Origin: Brachypterus glaber | Lineage: Eukaryota; Arthropoda; Insecta; Coleoptera; Kateretidae | Reading direction: 5' to 3' | Length of the DNA stretch: 64,000 bases | Assembly: GCA_958510825.1 (NCBI GenBank) | Contig: OY294045.1 | Span: forward strand, 13,257,916 to 13,321,915 | Shown here: positions 46,185 through 58,096 of the stretch, in pieces | Numbering within the stretch: the first letter of the stretch is position 1 | Layout of the letters: the number at the start of each line of letters is the position of its first letter | Translations under genes and position numbers: made by a program | The notes under the pieces: generated by a model | Database searches by the model: none | What the model was told of the DNA's origin: nothing | Seen by the model: only the letters and a program-made list of their open reading frames with translations

Positions 46185-47192
46185 CCATAGAGGAAGCGTA
46201 GTTTTTCTGATTTCAAAAAAATTAATCTTGAAGTAAGGTTAAAATCCATGTAGATTTATTTATTAATAATTTGATATGTTTACAAAGTCATGCAGGGTCC
46301 CAAAGAGCCTTATCCTTATGCAAGGGAATTAGAGAATTAATATATGGTTTGAATATTTTTTGTGCCTATAAAAAAATTCAATATAAAGTATGCAAAATAG
46401 GCTGTTTCTCAGCTCACTAAAACTATGATTCAAAATCACGAAATAAAATTGTAAAAACAACAATTGTTGTATTGATACGTTCAATAAATTAGTCTAAAAA
46501 TCAAGTCACTCAAATAAATCCATCAATCAAATTACCTCTATTATATCGGCACCTTTTCGCATATTCGACCAAAACCCATTATTTCATCACATAAAACTTG
46601 TTCACAATTTTCACTACAAAACCGCATCAGGTATCATCAATCACTTTGACTCGTAATTAAAATATCGTTAAAACAACATATCGATTTGCATAATAATATA
46701 AACGATAAAAAAATTATATTAAATTGAACCTTCGCCGATGTTTTCCTCCAGGTGCACTTAAACATCACTTCCAACACCGAACTTGTTATTTAATAGGCAT
46801 TCTGATCATAAATAAGAAACTTGAATACCTATAAGAAAATTATGGTTTATGCTGCACAGATCATTTTTATTAGCGAGTCAGAGCGTTTTTAAGGAAAGTG
46901 CCAAAAATAACACAACTCGTAAATTACACAAATTTACAAAAAAATATCTCTGTCCTATGCTTCTAACCCATAATTTCCTATGTTTTTTGAGGCGCTAAAA
47001 CCGATTTCACTATAATATAGAAAAACTTTGTTTTTGCGATAAATTGACTAATGTAATAATGTAATAAGGTACCCTGATTCCAAATTTTGGAATATTTTTA
47101 TTTGTTATAGCAAATAAACGTGCGGGTCCACTAGGAAGAGTAAGATAATCTCTTTAAATTTGGAATAAGAGTACCTTAAAATTTAGCTAATG
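46185..47192. other. No feature recognised (also as 49746-50753)
   Basis: AT-rich unique sequence present in both halves of the tandem duplication. No supported gene or RNA. Confidence 0.4.
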
Positions 47193-47500
47193 GACTGCTG
47201 CCTAATTAGATTAGATAAAGAGAAAAGTTCTACAGAAAGAGATAAAAGTATAATTATTATTGTTTTGAAATAAAATTATGCATATTTTAGGTAAAAATAA
47301 CATTTTAGATTATATTTTAAATTACATGAAAGTACAAAATTTGTTTTTTTTTAAGTAAAAAAATACTTTTTTAATTTTTATAACACAGCTATGTGTACAG
47401 TAGGTCTAAAGTTTCCTAGGGAACTTATGACCTACTCCTTAATTTGACAGTCATTGATAAGTGTGTGGTGTGTGAAGATTTTTTACTTGTTTTTGTGTTT
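47193..47500 (+). repeat. Dispersed repeat, inverted copy of 1370-1655
   Basis: Collinear with the reverse complement of 1370-1655. It overlaps the start of a 99-codon open frame (47444-47743, repeated exactly at 51005-51304). That frame is hydrophobic and cysteine-rich but has no known domain, and because its 5' part lies in a dispersed repeat I do not call it a gene. Confidence 0.7.
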
Positions 47501-50500
47501 ATAAGCTATTTTATGTATTCTTTAATAATTTTGCATATAATGCACACTTTTTGTTGCACTGTGATAACATCTAAATATAATACTTTTAGGGGATTTTCTT
47601 TTTGGGTTGGTATTGAAGACGTAAATTTATGTTGCTACCCATTGTTCGTAAAAACCAAGTTTTTCTATAATAAATCATTTACGAGTTATGTAGTTTTTGG
47701 GACTTTCCTTAGCGAGTTTTTAAAAAACAAAATAAATATTTGACGAGGTCCATTTTTTTACTCTTTAAGTTGTACTTTTTAAAAGCAACTTCTAAATCTT
47801 CTATGTAGCAGCAAGACAGAAAAATGATTTTCATTTGTTGTATTTTCGCATGTTTCTTGCAATCTTTATGATTTATGGATTTGTAATCTTTTGTTTATCA
47901 ATGTAACATAGAATCTTACGTTTTTCAAGTAATTAAAGTGTAAATTTTACTAAATAGCTCAAAATTGTACATAGTGATTAAAAAAAAATCGGATTCGAGT
48001 TTTTTTCTTTTCTTTGCATTTTCTGAGAACATTTACCATAGTAATGTATATATTTTTTTACATTATCAGAAAGAAGAGATTTCAACGAACAAAAAACTCC
48101 CCGACTTTTTTTAAAAAGCTGATATTTTGACGCGAGAATTTTCGATTGAAAATTAGGGTGTTTTTTCGATATTAAGTCAAAATAAGGTGAAAAATAAATA
48201 TTTCAAATCAAAAAAATTACAGTGTCTTTAGGACATAAAAAGGTAAGTTTTCACCAAATTTCGTGAAAAAAAATTTTTTTTGCATCAGATAAAAAGTCCA
48301 AACCAAAAACTTGATTATTTCAATTTTTCACATAAATTTTGAGGTTATGTGAAAAAAGTGTAATTACAAAAGTTGTAGGCCTCTTTATTACCTACAACTT
48401 TGTCATTTAATTTTTTTCCATAGGACTTGTAGTTTTGCCGGAAATCGAGATACACCGTTTTTTACCCTTAAAACTCACCCCCTTCCACTTCCCGACCTCA
48501 GATCGCCCGTAAATTATTTTTCCTTTCATTTTTGTTATATTCTCGTCCTTTTTTAACGGGTTTCATCCTACTATAATTTTTTTTCACTTTTTACCATTTT
48601 CAAAATTATCGACTCTGGTCTATAATTTACCCTCATGTTTATGAGCTGACATGCAAAACTTGATAGTGGGAAATTATGAAAACAGACTTCTTCTATTACA
48701 AATACAAAACATTTAGAATTAATATATAGAATAACTACCTAATCGTACACACAGTTTAGCATTGTTTTATGTCAGAGATAAAAGAAAACGAAAACTATAC
48801 TCCGTCCAGTTATGCAAGATAGTAAGGGACGACAGAGCGAATAAATAGCATAATTATGCATAAATCGTAGTGTATCAAAAATTTAAGAGATGTCGGTACT
48901 GTTTTCCTGGAAAGGGCCTATCCAAAGACTCGCATAACAAGAATAGTATATAAGAATGCAATGACAGGATTGGTTTGATGTGTCGTTATCTATCTTGTAA
49001 TGGTTGTTATGCGAGCCTCTGGATAGGCCTTAATTGTAACCTAAAAATTTGACGTTTTCATTGTGTTTAATATAATTTACGTTTGTACAATATGTAGAAT
49101 ATGCTAATTTAGTGTGAGTGTATGAAGAATAAACCAAAAAAGTACCTTTTTCAATAACATACAAAATAACATTAAGCATAACCATTTTTTATGTAACTTT
49201 CTCAATAAAAAATATACATATGTAGGTAAACGTAACCTAACTTTTTTTTAATCATTGGTTTATGTTTTTTTTTTGCAGATTTGGTGTTTTTTGTGATGAT
49301 GGGGAAACAGAGAGATTATATTTCTGACCCAACTGAAAATATAAACAGCAAAAGAAAGGAAAAAAAAGTATTTAAAGATATGCCTGCTTTTTGCAGGTTG
49401 CTTTGAAATACGGCTTAGTAGTTTTTAAATTATTACATATTTTAAGGTAAAAATTAAAGTTCCCTATTAAATAATTTAATAATCTCACAATTTGTAAATA
49501 ACATACATAGCAAACGTTCAAGTATTACGTAACGCAAAATGTACCAAAATTCATTCACTTCATACTTTGGTTCTCGCGTTATTCAAGGCTGTAGAGATTT
49601 CATATTTTGGCTACCCCCCCTAACACACCCTCCAATAGGGGGGTAGCTAAAATATAAAATCTGTATAATTTATAATAACGCGAGAACTGGGGTATGAAGT
49701 GTATGAATTTTGGTACAATTTGCGTTAAATAATACTTGAACGTTTCCATAGAGGAAGCGTAGTTTTTCTGATTTCAAAAAAATTAATCTTGAAGTAAGGT
49801 TAAAATCCATGTAGATTTATTTATTAATAATTTGATATGTTTACAAAGTCATGCAGGGTCCCAAAGAGCCTTATCCTTATGCAAGGGAATTAGAGAATTA
49901 ATATATGGTTTGAATATTTTTTGTGCCTATAAAAAAATTCAATATAAAGTATGCAAAATAGGCTGTTTCTCAGCTCACTAAAACTATGATTCAAAATCAC
50001 GAAATAAAATTGTAAAAACAACAATTGTTGTATTGATACGTTCAATAAATTAGTCTAAAAATCAAGTCACTCAAATAAATCCATCAATCAAATTACCTCT
50101 ATTATATCGGCACCTTTTCGCATATTCGACCAAAACCCATTATTTCATCACATAAAACTTGTTCACAATTTTCACTACAAAACCGCATCAGGTATCATCA
50201 ATCACTTTGACTCGTAATTAAAATATCGTTAAAACAACATATCGATTTGCATAATAATATAAACGATAAAAAAATTATATTAAATTGAACCTTCGCCGAT
50301 GTTTTCCTCCAGGTGCACTTAAACATCACTTCCAACACCGAACTTGTTATTTAATAGGCATTCTGATCATAAATAAGAAACTTGAATACCTATAAGAAAA
50401 TTATGGTTTATGCTGCACAGATCATTTTTATTAGCGAGTCAGAGCGTTTTTAAGGAAAGTGCCAAAAATAACACAACTCGTAAATTACACAAATTTACAA

Positions 50501-51569
50501 AAAAATATCTCTGTCCTATGCTTCTAACCCATAATTTCCTATGTTTTTTGAGGCGCTAAAACCGATTTCACTATAATATAGAAAAACTTTGTTTTTGCGA
50601 TAAATTGACTAATGTAATAATGTAATAAGGTACCCTGATTCCAAATTTTGGAATATTTTTATTTGTTATAGCAAATAAACGTGCGGGTCCACTAGGAAGA
50701 GTAAGATAATCTCTTTAAATTTGGAATAAGAGTACCTTAAAATTTAGCTAATGGACTGCTGCCTAATTAGATTAGATAAAGAGAAAAGTTCTACAGAAAG
50801 AGATAAAAGTATAATTATTATTGTTTTGAAATAAAATTATGCATATTTTAGGTAAAAATAACATTTTAGATTATATTTTAAATTACATGAAAGTACAAAA
50901 TTTGTTTTTTTTTAAGTAAAAAAATACTTTTTTAATTTTTATAACACAGCTATGTGTACAGTAGGTCTAAAGTTTCCTAGGGAACTTATGACCTACTCCT
51001 TAATTTGACAGTCATTGATAAGTGTGTGGTGTGTGAAGATTTTTTACTTGTTTTTGTGTTTATAAGCTATTTTATGTATTCTTTAATAATTTTGCATATA
51101 ATGCACACTTTTTGTTGCACTGTGATAACATCTAAATATAATACTTTTAGGGGATTTTCTTTTTGGGTTGGTATTGAAGACGTAAATTTATGTTGCTACC
51201 CATTGTTCGTAAAAACCAAGTTTTTCTATAATAAATCATTTACGAGTTATGTAGTTTTTGGGACTTTCCTTAGCGAGTTTTTAAAAAACAAAATAAATAT
51301 TTGACGAGGTCCATTTTTTTACTCTTTAAGTTGTACTTTTTAAAAGCAACTTCTAAATCTTCTATGTAGCAGCAAGACAGAAAAATGATTTTCATTTGTT
51401 TCAATAAAAAAATACTAGTTGGATAAAAAAAATAAAATTGACAGCTAATATAACGTCAAAAAGTGGAAAAAAACTAGCTAAATTATCTGGGAAATTAATT
51501 AATTTTGTTTCAAGCAAAACAAAGTTATATTTTTTAATAAAATGTCCGCCTGTTAAATGTTTATTTTAA

Positions 51570-52531
51570 CCCGGCGTCTGACAGGTGGATTAGTTTTACA
51601 AGTAACGACAGGTGGGGTATAATAAACCCCAACAATAAATGGGACCGTTTTTGCTTTATTTAATAAATTTTATATAAAATGTAGTAAAATATTTGAGTTA
51701 TACAATATATTAACCTAAAAATAATTTTAAAAATCTTAAATACATATATATATTTATTTTTAATCGGTTAACAAAAATAAATCAAATTTAAAAAACAAAA
51801 AATAGGAAACCTTTTTGTTTCCTATTAACTAAAAAAAATAACGTTTAAAATTGCCAAACAAAGATCTACATGAATAACATAAATTATAAACTTTTAAATA
51901 TTATAGGTAGGGTTCAAAATAAATTACTTTAAGTAATCGTAATATGACTGAAAAATACAGGAGAAACAGGAAGATAATAGTATATTACGCACCGAGTACG
52001 CGAACCTAGTTTTCAGTGCAAGAGAGTGCTTATTTTTTTATGAGGCGCAGCCGAGTAAAAAATCTCTCGAAGTCCACCGAAATAGTTTGCGTCGAGGTCC
52101 GTATACTATTTTTTCTACGACCTAAACATCCAAAAGACGCAAAAATTGTCTTAAAATATTAATTTGTCAATTTAAGGTTATGTGTTTCACGTTTACTCAT
52201 TTTCTGACAGCAGATGTAAAATCAACTAATTTTCACTTTTCAACCATTGTCATAGGCAATGGGTGGAAAATAGGCACTAACTACTAGCTAGGTTGTAGGA
52301 AAATAAATGTTACTTATTATGACACGTGGGGTGTCAGAAACCCCAGACGACTTCAAAAGGACGTGGCCTCTAATGCTTCAATATTCATACTGCCGTTCAT
52401 GCTACACTGTGCAAAGTAAAAAGCGATTGAAAGGTACTGAGGCGCTGTCTTCGCTTGGCGCGAAAATAAAATAGTTACGGAGTAATATTTGGACTCTGGG
52501 GTTTGTGACACCCCACGTGTCAGACGCCGGG
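51570..52531. mobile_element. piggyBac-like non-autonomous element (962 bp)
   Basis: CCCGGCGTCTGACAGGTGG at the left and CCACGTGTCAGACGCCGGG at the right are inverted repeats, with perfect TTAA outside both (51566-51569 and 52532-52535). piggyBac elements insert at TTAA and their ends start with CCC, as here. Further GGGGTGTCAGAAACCCC and GGGGTTTGTGACACCCC boxes lie near the right end. The interior (for example 51980-52110) has no transposase frame. Confidence 0.9.
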
Positions 52532-52972
52532 TTAAGTGACTTTTGGCCAGATAACATACATTAAAAATTTGTAAACTTTTTCAATTATAATTGAAAAAGT
52601 TAATAATAACTATTATTATTTTTTTTTATATTTTTGCATTTTTGCATTTAATATTATTACTACTACTACTTAAAGTAGATATTAAAAATACAATAAAAAT
52701 GATTAAAACAGCAAGTGTAGAAAAGGTAATTTATCACCTGCCGATATCCAATCATTTTATTGTTCGGTATTGTTATGACAGGTATAAAATCCCAACAAAT
52801 CGATTAACTATAGATTTGATTTATACACTAAACTATTTACAATACTTGTGTTAAAAAAATGTAAAGCTTTTATATTTTTATACAAAGAGTATTATTGATA
52901 TAAATATAGCACTTAAAATTAAGAGAATCTGATATAGATATTTGAAAATTGATAAACAAAAAATAATAAGAT

Positions 52973-53399
52973 ACACGGAAAGAAATTAGTGGGCTCTGCG
53001 CTATACATTATAAGATATTTGGTAACAGTGGCATATTATAGTGATTTAAGCTATAGATTATAAGGGACACAATAACTAATAATGTTAAAAATAAATTGGA
53101 AACGATTATATATATTACAGACACGATTATATTTATTACAGGCACTATTATAAATTTACAGAAATTTTATTATATTATAAAAATTATTAGCACGAACAAT
53201 AATTAAATCTATTTAAGCTATAAATGCCATACTATTTGTTATATTTTATTATTCACTAAACAATTAAAGTATTTCATATAAATTTTTACACTGACTGCCA
53301 TAATTGTAAGAGAAAGCCTTGTATTTATATAATAAGCGATTATAATTTGCTTGGTATGTGTGTTATAGCGCTCCTAGCTATAATTTTTTTTTTCCGTGT
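52973..53399. mobile_element. MITE of about 430 bp with ACACGGAAA termini
   Basis: ACACGGAAAGAAATTAG followed by GCGCTATA at 52973-53005 is mirrored by TATAGCGCTCCTAGCTATAA and TTTTTCCGTGT at 53364-53399. The AT-rich interior contains many ATTATAA/TTATAAT motifs. No duplication identified. Confidence 0.7.
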
Positions 53400-53639
53400 C
53401 TCTACACGTGTCTCAATTGAGGCCTTACGGTGCATTAAAATATAATAAACTCAACCACCCTGAAGAAGTCACTAAAAAAAAAAGATCGAAACGCGAGGAA
53501 TTATATCTACATTAATCACTGTGTGAATAACTGTTTTTCTGGAGTTTTAATTTGACACCATACTTAGAGGGCTTTAAAAATGTTTGATTTTCTATAAAAA
53601 TGGCGCCCTGCGTCTCCCATTTTGAATTTTTGCAACATT

Positions 53640-53880
53640 AAACAGACAGTAAACAGGCCAACTGTTTTTCTGGTTGATACAACCATAAATCTGGAAAGGC
53701 AATAACACAACTTGTTGCTGTTACCAGAAACTAAACATATATTTTAAGGATATGGTAGGTAAAAAAATTTGTCTTGTTGCCCTTACCAGATTTCTGGTTG
53801 CAGAAGTTATTCCGTAATTCACTAATTTTCTAGTTGCCCTAATCAGATCTTATTTCAGTGTCTATTTAAGCTACTTTCCA
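53640..53880. repeat. Cluster of ACCAGA/TCTGGT inverted motifs
   Basis: TTTTTCTGGTTG, TAAATCTGG, CTGTTACCAGAAAC, CCTTACCAGATTTCTGGTTG and CTAGTTGCCCTAATCAGATC recur within 240 bp. A similar block, CTTGTTGTTTTTACCAAATT with CTGGTCACCAGATC, is at 27329-27365. Possibly the end of a TIR element. Confidence 0.4.
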
Positions 53881-54955
53881 TTTAACTGAGGACAAAGTCA
53901 CCTTACTACTTTTCACTTTCCTTTTGAAATTTTAACTTAACCTAACTTCCACACAACTAAGCCGCTTATCACTCCCCTTTTTCCTGGAACATGTGGTCGC
54001 GACCATCGGCAGTACCTAAATTCGTACCAACTATTTTGAAAGAACCATAACTTCATTCTAACCTAACTTTTTTATGGTAAGACGCTATAGTGAAATTTAA
54101 GCAATTTTTTTGTCACCTCATTTATATAGTTAACATTTTACGAACTGGCCTCTCGCCTGGCCTCTTCTCTTTCCCGCGCCTCACATTCCAGGTTCCAGTT
54201 AGTAAAATGACATGAAACATCAGATTATCCGTTTATAATGTGAAATGTAGACAATTTGAACTGACTCATGTATTTAAAATAAATACAAATCTTTTGTGCG
54301 TACAACGTTGCTATCGATGAGGTAGTTTGGGCTCAAGAAAGGAACAAATAAAATAAACAGACACTTTCGCATAAAACACAACCCAGTTTTCGCGTTGCTG
54401 TAGTCGGGTAATTACCGAAGATAAATGTGAAGCCCGGTCGAAATCGCGAGAGGTACTGCTTAAACTTTTAACATGGACCTGGCCTCTACCAAAACCCACC
54501 TTGTTTTTGTCAAGTTTTTTTGTCGCGTTTTTGTTCCTTTATACACACGGTGCGACGAAAAAGGATTGCCTCATGGGCTAAGTAATCTGCATATTTACGT
54601 GTACACACGGGGTGCCCTTTTGTCTCACTGTTGCCATTCAAAGGTACCTTCAATTCAAACCGGAACCGGTCGTGATCAGAGAATAGGTAGAATGATTTTT
54701 TATGAAAGTGTATATGTGAACTTAGGACAAGAAAGGCCTTGTTACTTGAAATAATTAAGTGTAAAGGAAAATGCTTAAATTACTAAAGTATTAAAATTTA
54801 TATTTAATTCTCTGGGATATTTCATAGGAATAGAAAAAAGTACTTCTCTCGATTTACTGTACCATGATTTTTCAAGAAAAGAAAGACAGTAAACTTGTCT
54901 TAAAAACTTTGATAAAAATAAAAAATAAATTTTCCGTCTCGATTTCAAGAATATC

Positions 54956-54972
<17 letters not shown>

Positions 54973-55034
<62 letters not shown>
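54973..55034. repeat. (TA)n microsatellite
   Basis: About 31 uninterrupted TA units preceded by a 15-bp A run. Open frames crossing it are artefacts. Confidence 0.95.
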
Positions 55035-55040
<6 letters not shown>

Positions 55041-55074
55041 AAATAAAAAATATTAATCTCCTTAAAAAAAATAC

Positions 55075-55425
55075 ATGAAAGAAATGGGGCATTTGGTTTG
55101 GACTTTATCATTTTCGGATTCAGGGGGACCAAAATAAAGAGAATATACTTCGTTTTGAAGGATAACAGATTTCCATAACGTTTTTTTTTTGCCAAAACAA
55201 AAAATATATGAAAATCGCCATAGAAAAAAAACGGTGCCTTTCCGCAAAGAACGCTTAATATTTTCGGATTCAGGGGAGCCATCTAATTATATCAGATGTT
55301 TATAACGTTTTTTTTGCTAAAACAATAGAACTATAACAAATCGCCATAGAAAGAAAAATGGTGCATTTCCTCAGAAAATGATTGTAATTTTTGAACTCAG
55401 GAGGGTCAAACGAAAGTTGGGCCAT
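55075..55425 (+). repeat. Two to three degenerate tandem units of about 130-150 bp
   Basis: TTTTCGGATTCAGGGG starts units at 55111 and 55261, with a decayed third at about 55388 (TTTTTGAACTCAGGAGG). Within units, ATAACGTTTTTTTTGC, AAAATCGCCATAGAAA and GGTGCMTTTCC recur in the same order. Confidence 0.8.
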
Positions 55426-56547
55426 TTCTTATTCTTATACTGCCCTGATAAAGTAAAGGGCAGTAAGTGACATTTCGTTATGTTGAAAAATTGAAAATTG
55501 TTGAAAAAGTTCCGACGAAAGGGGAGATATCACGGAACGGACAGCGCTCTCTCTTCTTTACGTCATAAGCGTGATAAGGCGTGCGTGCGTGCAAGTGGGA
55601 GGCACACACATCCTCACATATTTTCCATAGCCATACATTTGTGTGTCAAACAACAAATGGCCATTTGAGATCAGGGATCAAATAGTAAGTCACATACTAG
55701 ACATAAGAACTTACTTAAATATTTTGAACAACGACTTATGAGTTAGAAGAAATGTAGACATGACTATAATGGAAAACTGCACACAAATAACAAAGAGGAG
55801 TGTAAGGAAATGATGGCTAGAAATAAAGTGGGGCAGAGAACTACCTCAGGACAAAAAAAAACCTTGATTTATCTATTCCTTTAAAATTGTAACTGACAAA
55901 ACAGGCTCTTTTCTGGTATAAGTACACACCTAGACGGTGTAGGTACAATCCTTTTGGTCTCAATTGTATTAGTGACTTGGCAAAAAATTTATTGTCATAA
56001 TTTTTATGTTGTAATTTAGTCTGGTATAATTTAAATATATAATTATAGGCCCTGTGATATTTTTATGAGAAAAGTCGTTACACCTTGTGTATTTAAGTTG
56101 TCATTAACGCAGATGCATAAATTAAAAAATGTCATTGGTGCAAATAATTTTTAGCAAGTCAAGGATATTCTTTGTTTAATCAGTTCTTTTGAGTATAGGT
56201 TTTAAAAACAGTTGTATTTTCAGGGGTAATATCATAAGTGATACTAGGTTAGGTATCGGTGGTTTCTTACATAAATTTTACGAATATTAATCCTAATGAC
56301 GAAAATGCAACGACTGCTTTAGCATCACCTTAGTGATGATTAGTGTATCCTAAGATAGAATAGAAACAATTATACCCAAAGAAAAAATGTTAAGGAGGAA
56401 AATTTTAATAGATATGTTTAAAAGTCTAATGAAGAGATACTAATTTATTATGATACACAAAACAAGGAAAGAAAATAACCTAGAATAAATTTTACAGCAT
56501 TTTAGATGGCAAAACAGGGAAGTGGTGAAGATCACCAGTTAATCTGA
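55426..56547. other. No gene seen
   Basis: AT-rich, apart from a short GC-richer stretch at 55530-55615 containing GGCGTGCGTGCGTGCAAGTG. No supported feature. Confidence 0.4.
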
Positions 56548-56550
56548 TAA

Positions 56551-57301
56551 GGGGCTGTCCATATATTACGTAACGTAACGGGGGGGGAGGGGGTCAGAGA
56601 AATTGTTACAGTTTGTGACAGGGGGGAGGGGGGGTCTAGGTAAACGTTAAGTAACGAAATTTGATAAATTTAATGTTTATTTCCTAAGCTTGGCAGATAT
56701 ATTTTTATTTCAACATAAATTACTATTTAGTGGCCCATAATTCCCCTTTTCACACCGAAATTGACGAAACTATGCATATTTAAAAAATATTGTAATCAGT
56801 AAAAAAACTATTGACATTGATATTAAAAAAAAATCTTACGGCTCTGTTCTTGCGTGATCTTGCCGATGAACCATCGGCGATGATACATTTTCGCGCGGAA
56901 TGTGTACTCACAGAACACCAATGTGTGTACTATTTGGTGTACCTGTGCATAAACAATATACGTGTTATATGTGACACTCAGTGTAAAAAGTGGTACCTAG
57001 TATTTTTTACCTGTGTGATATTGATTATGAATATTTTTTTAAAGTTTGAGTGATTTTTTTGTTTAAGTACATTAAGTGCTATATGTATTATTATAATAAA
57101 TATGTATCATTTTTACACTGTCTTTTTACCGTCTTGCATTATGCGGAATTCTGTATCAAGATATAAAAAATACAAATTTTTATATTGTTACGCGTTACAC
57201 AGGGGGGAGGGGGGGGGGGTGTTGGTAAATGTGACAGTTTATTACACAGGGGGGGGGGTCAATTTTTTTGAAAAATTGCGTTACGTAATATGGACAGCCC
57301 C
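56551..57301. mobile_element. Harbinger-like non-autonomous element (751 bp), complete
   Basis: GGGGCTGTCCATATATTACG at the left and CGTTACGTAATATGGACAGC, ending CCC, at the right are inverted repeats. TAA lies outside both ends (56548-56550 and 57302-57304). PIF/Harbinger elements duplicate TWA and have GG-starting ends, which fits. Long G runs sit just inside both ends. The open frames at 56811-57053 and 57102-57389 are partly shared with the 17 kb copy but are not conserved as a frame and show no transposase motif. Confidence 0.88.
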
Positions 57302-57304
57302 TAA

Positions 57305-57875
57305 TTGGACAAACAAAAACTGTAAAACACAAATATGCATTCATATAAACAACTGTTTATTTTTCATACCAAAGATAAATATCTTATAGTAAATTTTATT
57401 TATGTAATTTGCAACTTATTTACTTTTAAAAATGAGATGCCATTTAAACAAACTAACACTTCGCATTCTCTATCAGTATCTTGTATTATTTTTGCTGTTT
57501 CATGTTCATATTAAATTAAACAGAGATGTAATTATTGATAATTACTCAACTTTTCATTTTTTACATTCCTATTTTATAAACTGATAGCTTGGTCAGCAAA
57601 TATAAAATTAATAATTACAATCATAATAATTATTATTATCATTAATTTTTAAAAGAAAATCTTTTTTTATTGCATATCTAGTTTAAAAAAATCCCAACTA
57701 AAGATTAAGGAATTTCCCCAGTTTTTACCCTCGAAAATTTTGATGATTAAAAAAAACGTCTCTGAAAAAAAGCTTTGCTTAGCACTTGACGGAAAATTTT
57801 CGTGACGAAAAATAAAGTCCACCTCTGTACCACTCAATTTTCGCAACTAATAAATTTGTAAATATAACGACTAAA
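57305..57875. other. No feature recognised
   Basis: AT-rich DNA; no supported gene or repeat. Confidence 0.4.
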
Positions 57876-58096
57876 AACTTTTCGCAAAAAAATGAACAGA
57901 CTTCTTTGTCTCTAAAAAGTAAAAAATAAAAAATACTTAAGTTGGTGCCAATTTCACCATTCCCTAAATTAATTACTAACAATTAATTTTTTATTATTTT
58001 ATTATTGTTTGCTGTGAAATTGGCACCGACTTAAGTATTTTTTAATTTTTACTTTTTAGAGACAAAGAAGTCGGTTCATTATTTTTGCGAAAAGTA
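57876..58096. mobile_element. Foldback MITE (221 bp), arms about 82 bp
   Basis: ACTTTTCGCAAAAAAATGAA, GACTTCTTTGTCTCTAAAAA, AATACTTAAGT and TTGGTGCCAATTTCAC have complements in mirror order at 58014-58096, around a 56-bp AT-rich loop. A further TTTACTTTTTAGAGACA box follows at 58102. Confidence 0.85.

Larger units (their letters stand above)
44280..51400 (+). repeat. Tandem duplication of a 3,560-bp unit, apparently identical copies
   Basis: Copy 1 is 44280-47839 and copy 2 is 47841-51400, separated by a single extra G at 47840. The unit starts TATTTTCGCATGTTTCTTGC inside the spacer of the 43797-45060 foldback and ends ATGATTTTCATTTGTT. Every part I compared is identical at an offset of 3,561, including homopolymer runs. 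Each unit holds the foldback's right arm, a 116-bp MITE, a palindromic MITE and about 2 kb of unassigned DNA. This is either a very recent duplication or an assembly duplication. Confidence 0.95.

Noticed and set aside
47444..51304. Identical 99-codon frames at 47444-47743 and 51005-51304 as a duplicated gene
   Set aside because: Identity is explained by the 3,560-bp tandem duplication, and the 5' part of the frame lies in a dispersed repeat present at 1370-1655. No domain found.
54872..55282. 136-codon minus-strand frame
   Set aside because: It runs through the TA microsatellite, giving alternating Tyr-Ile, and through a tandem repeat; an artefact.
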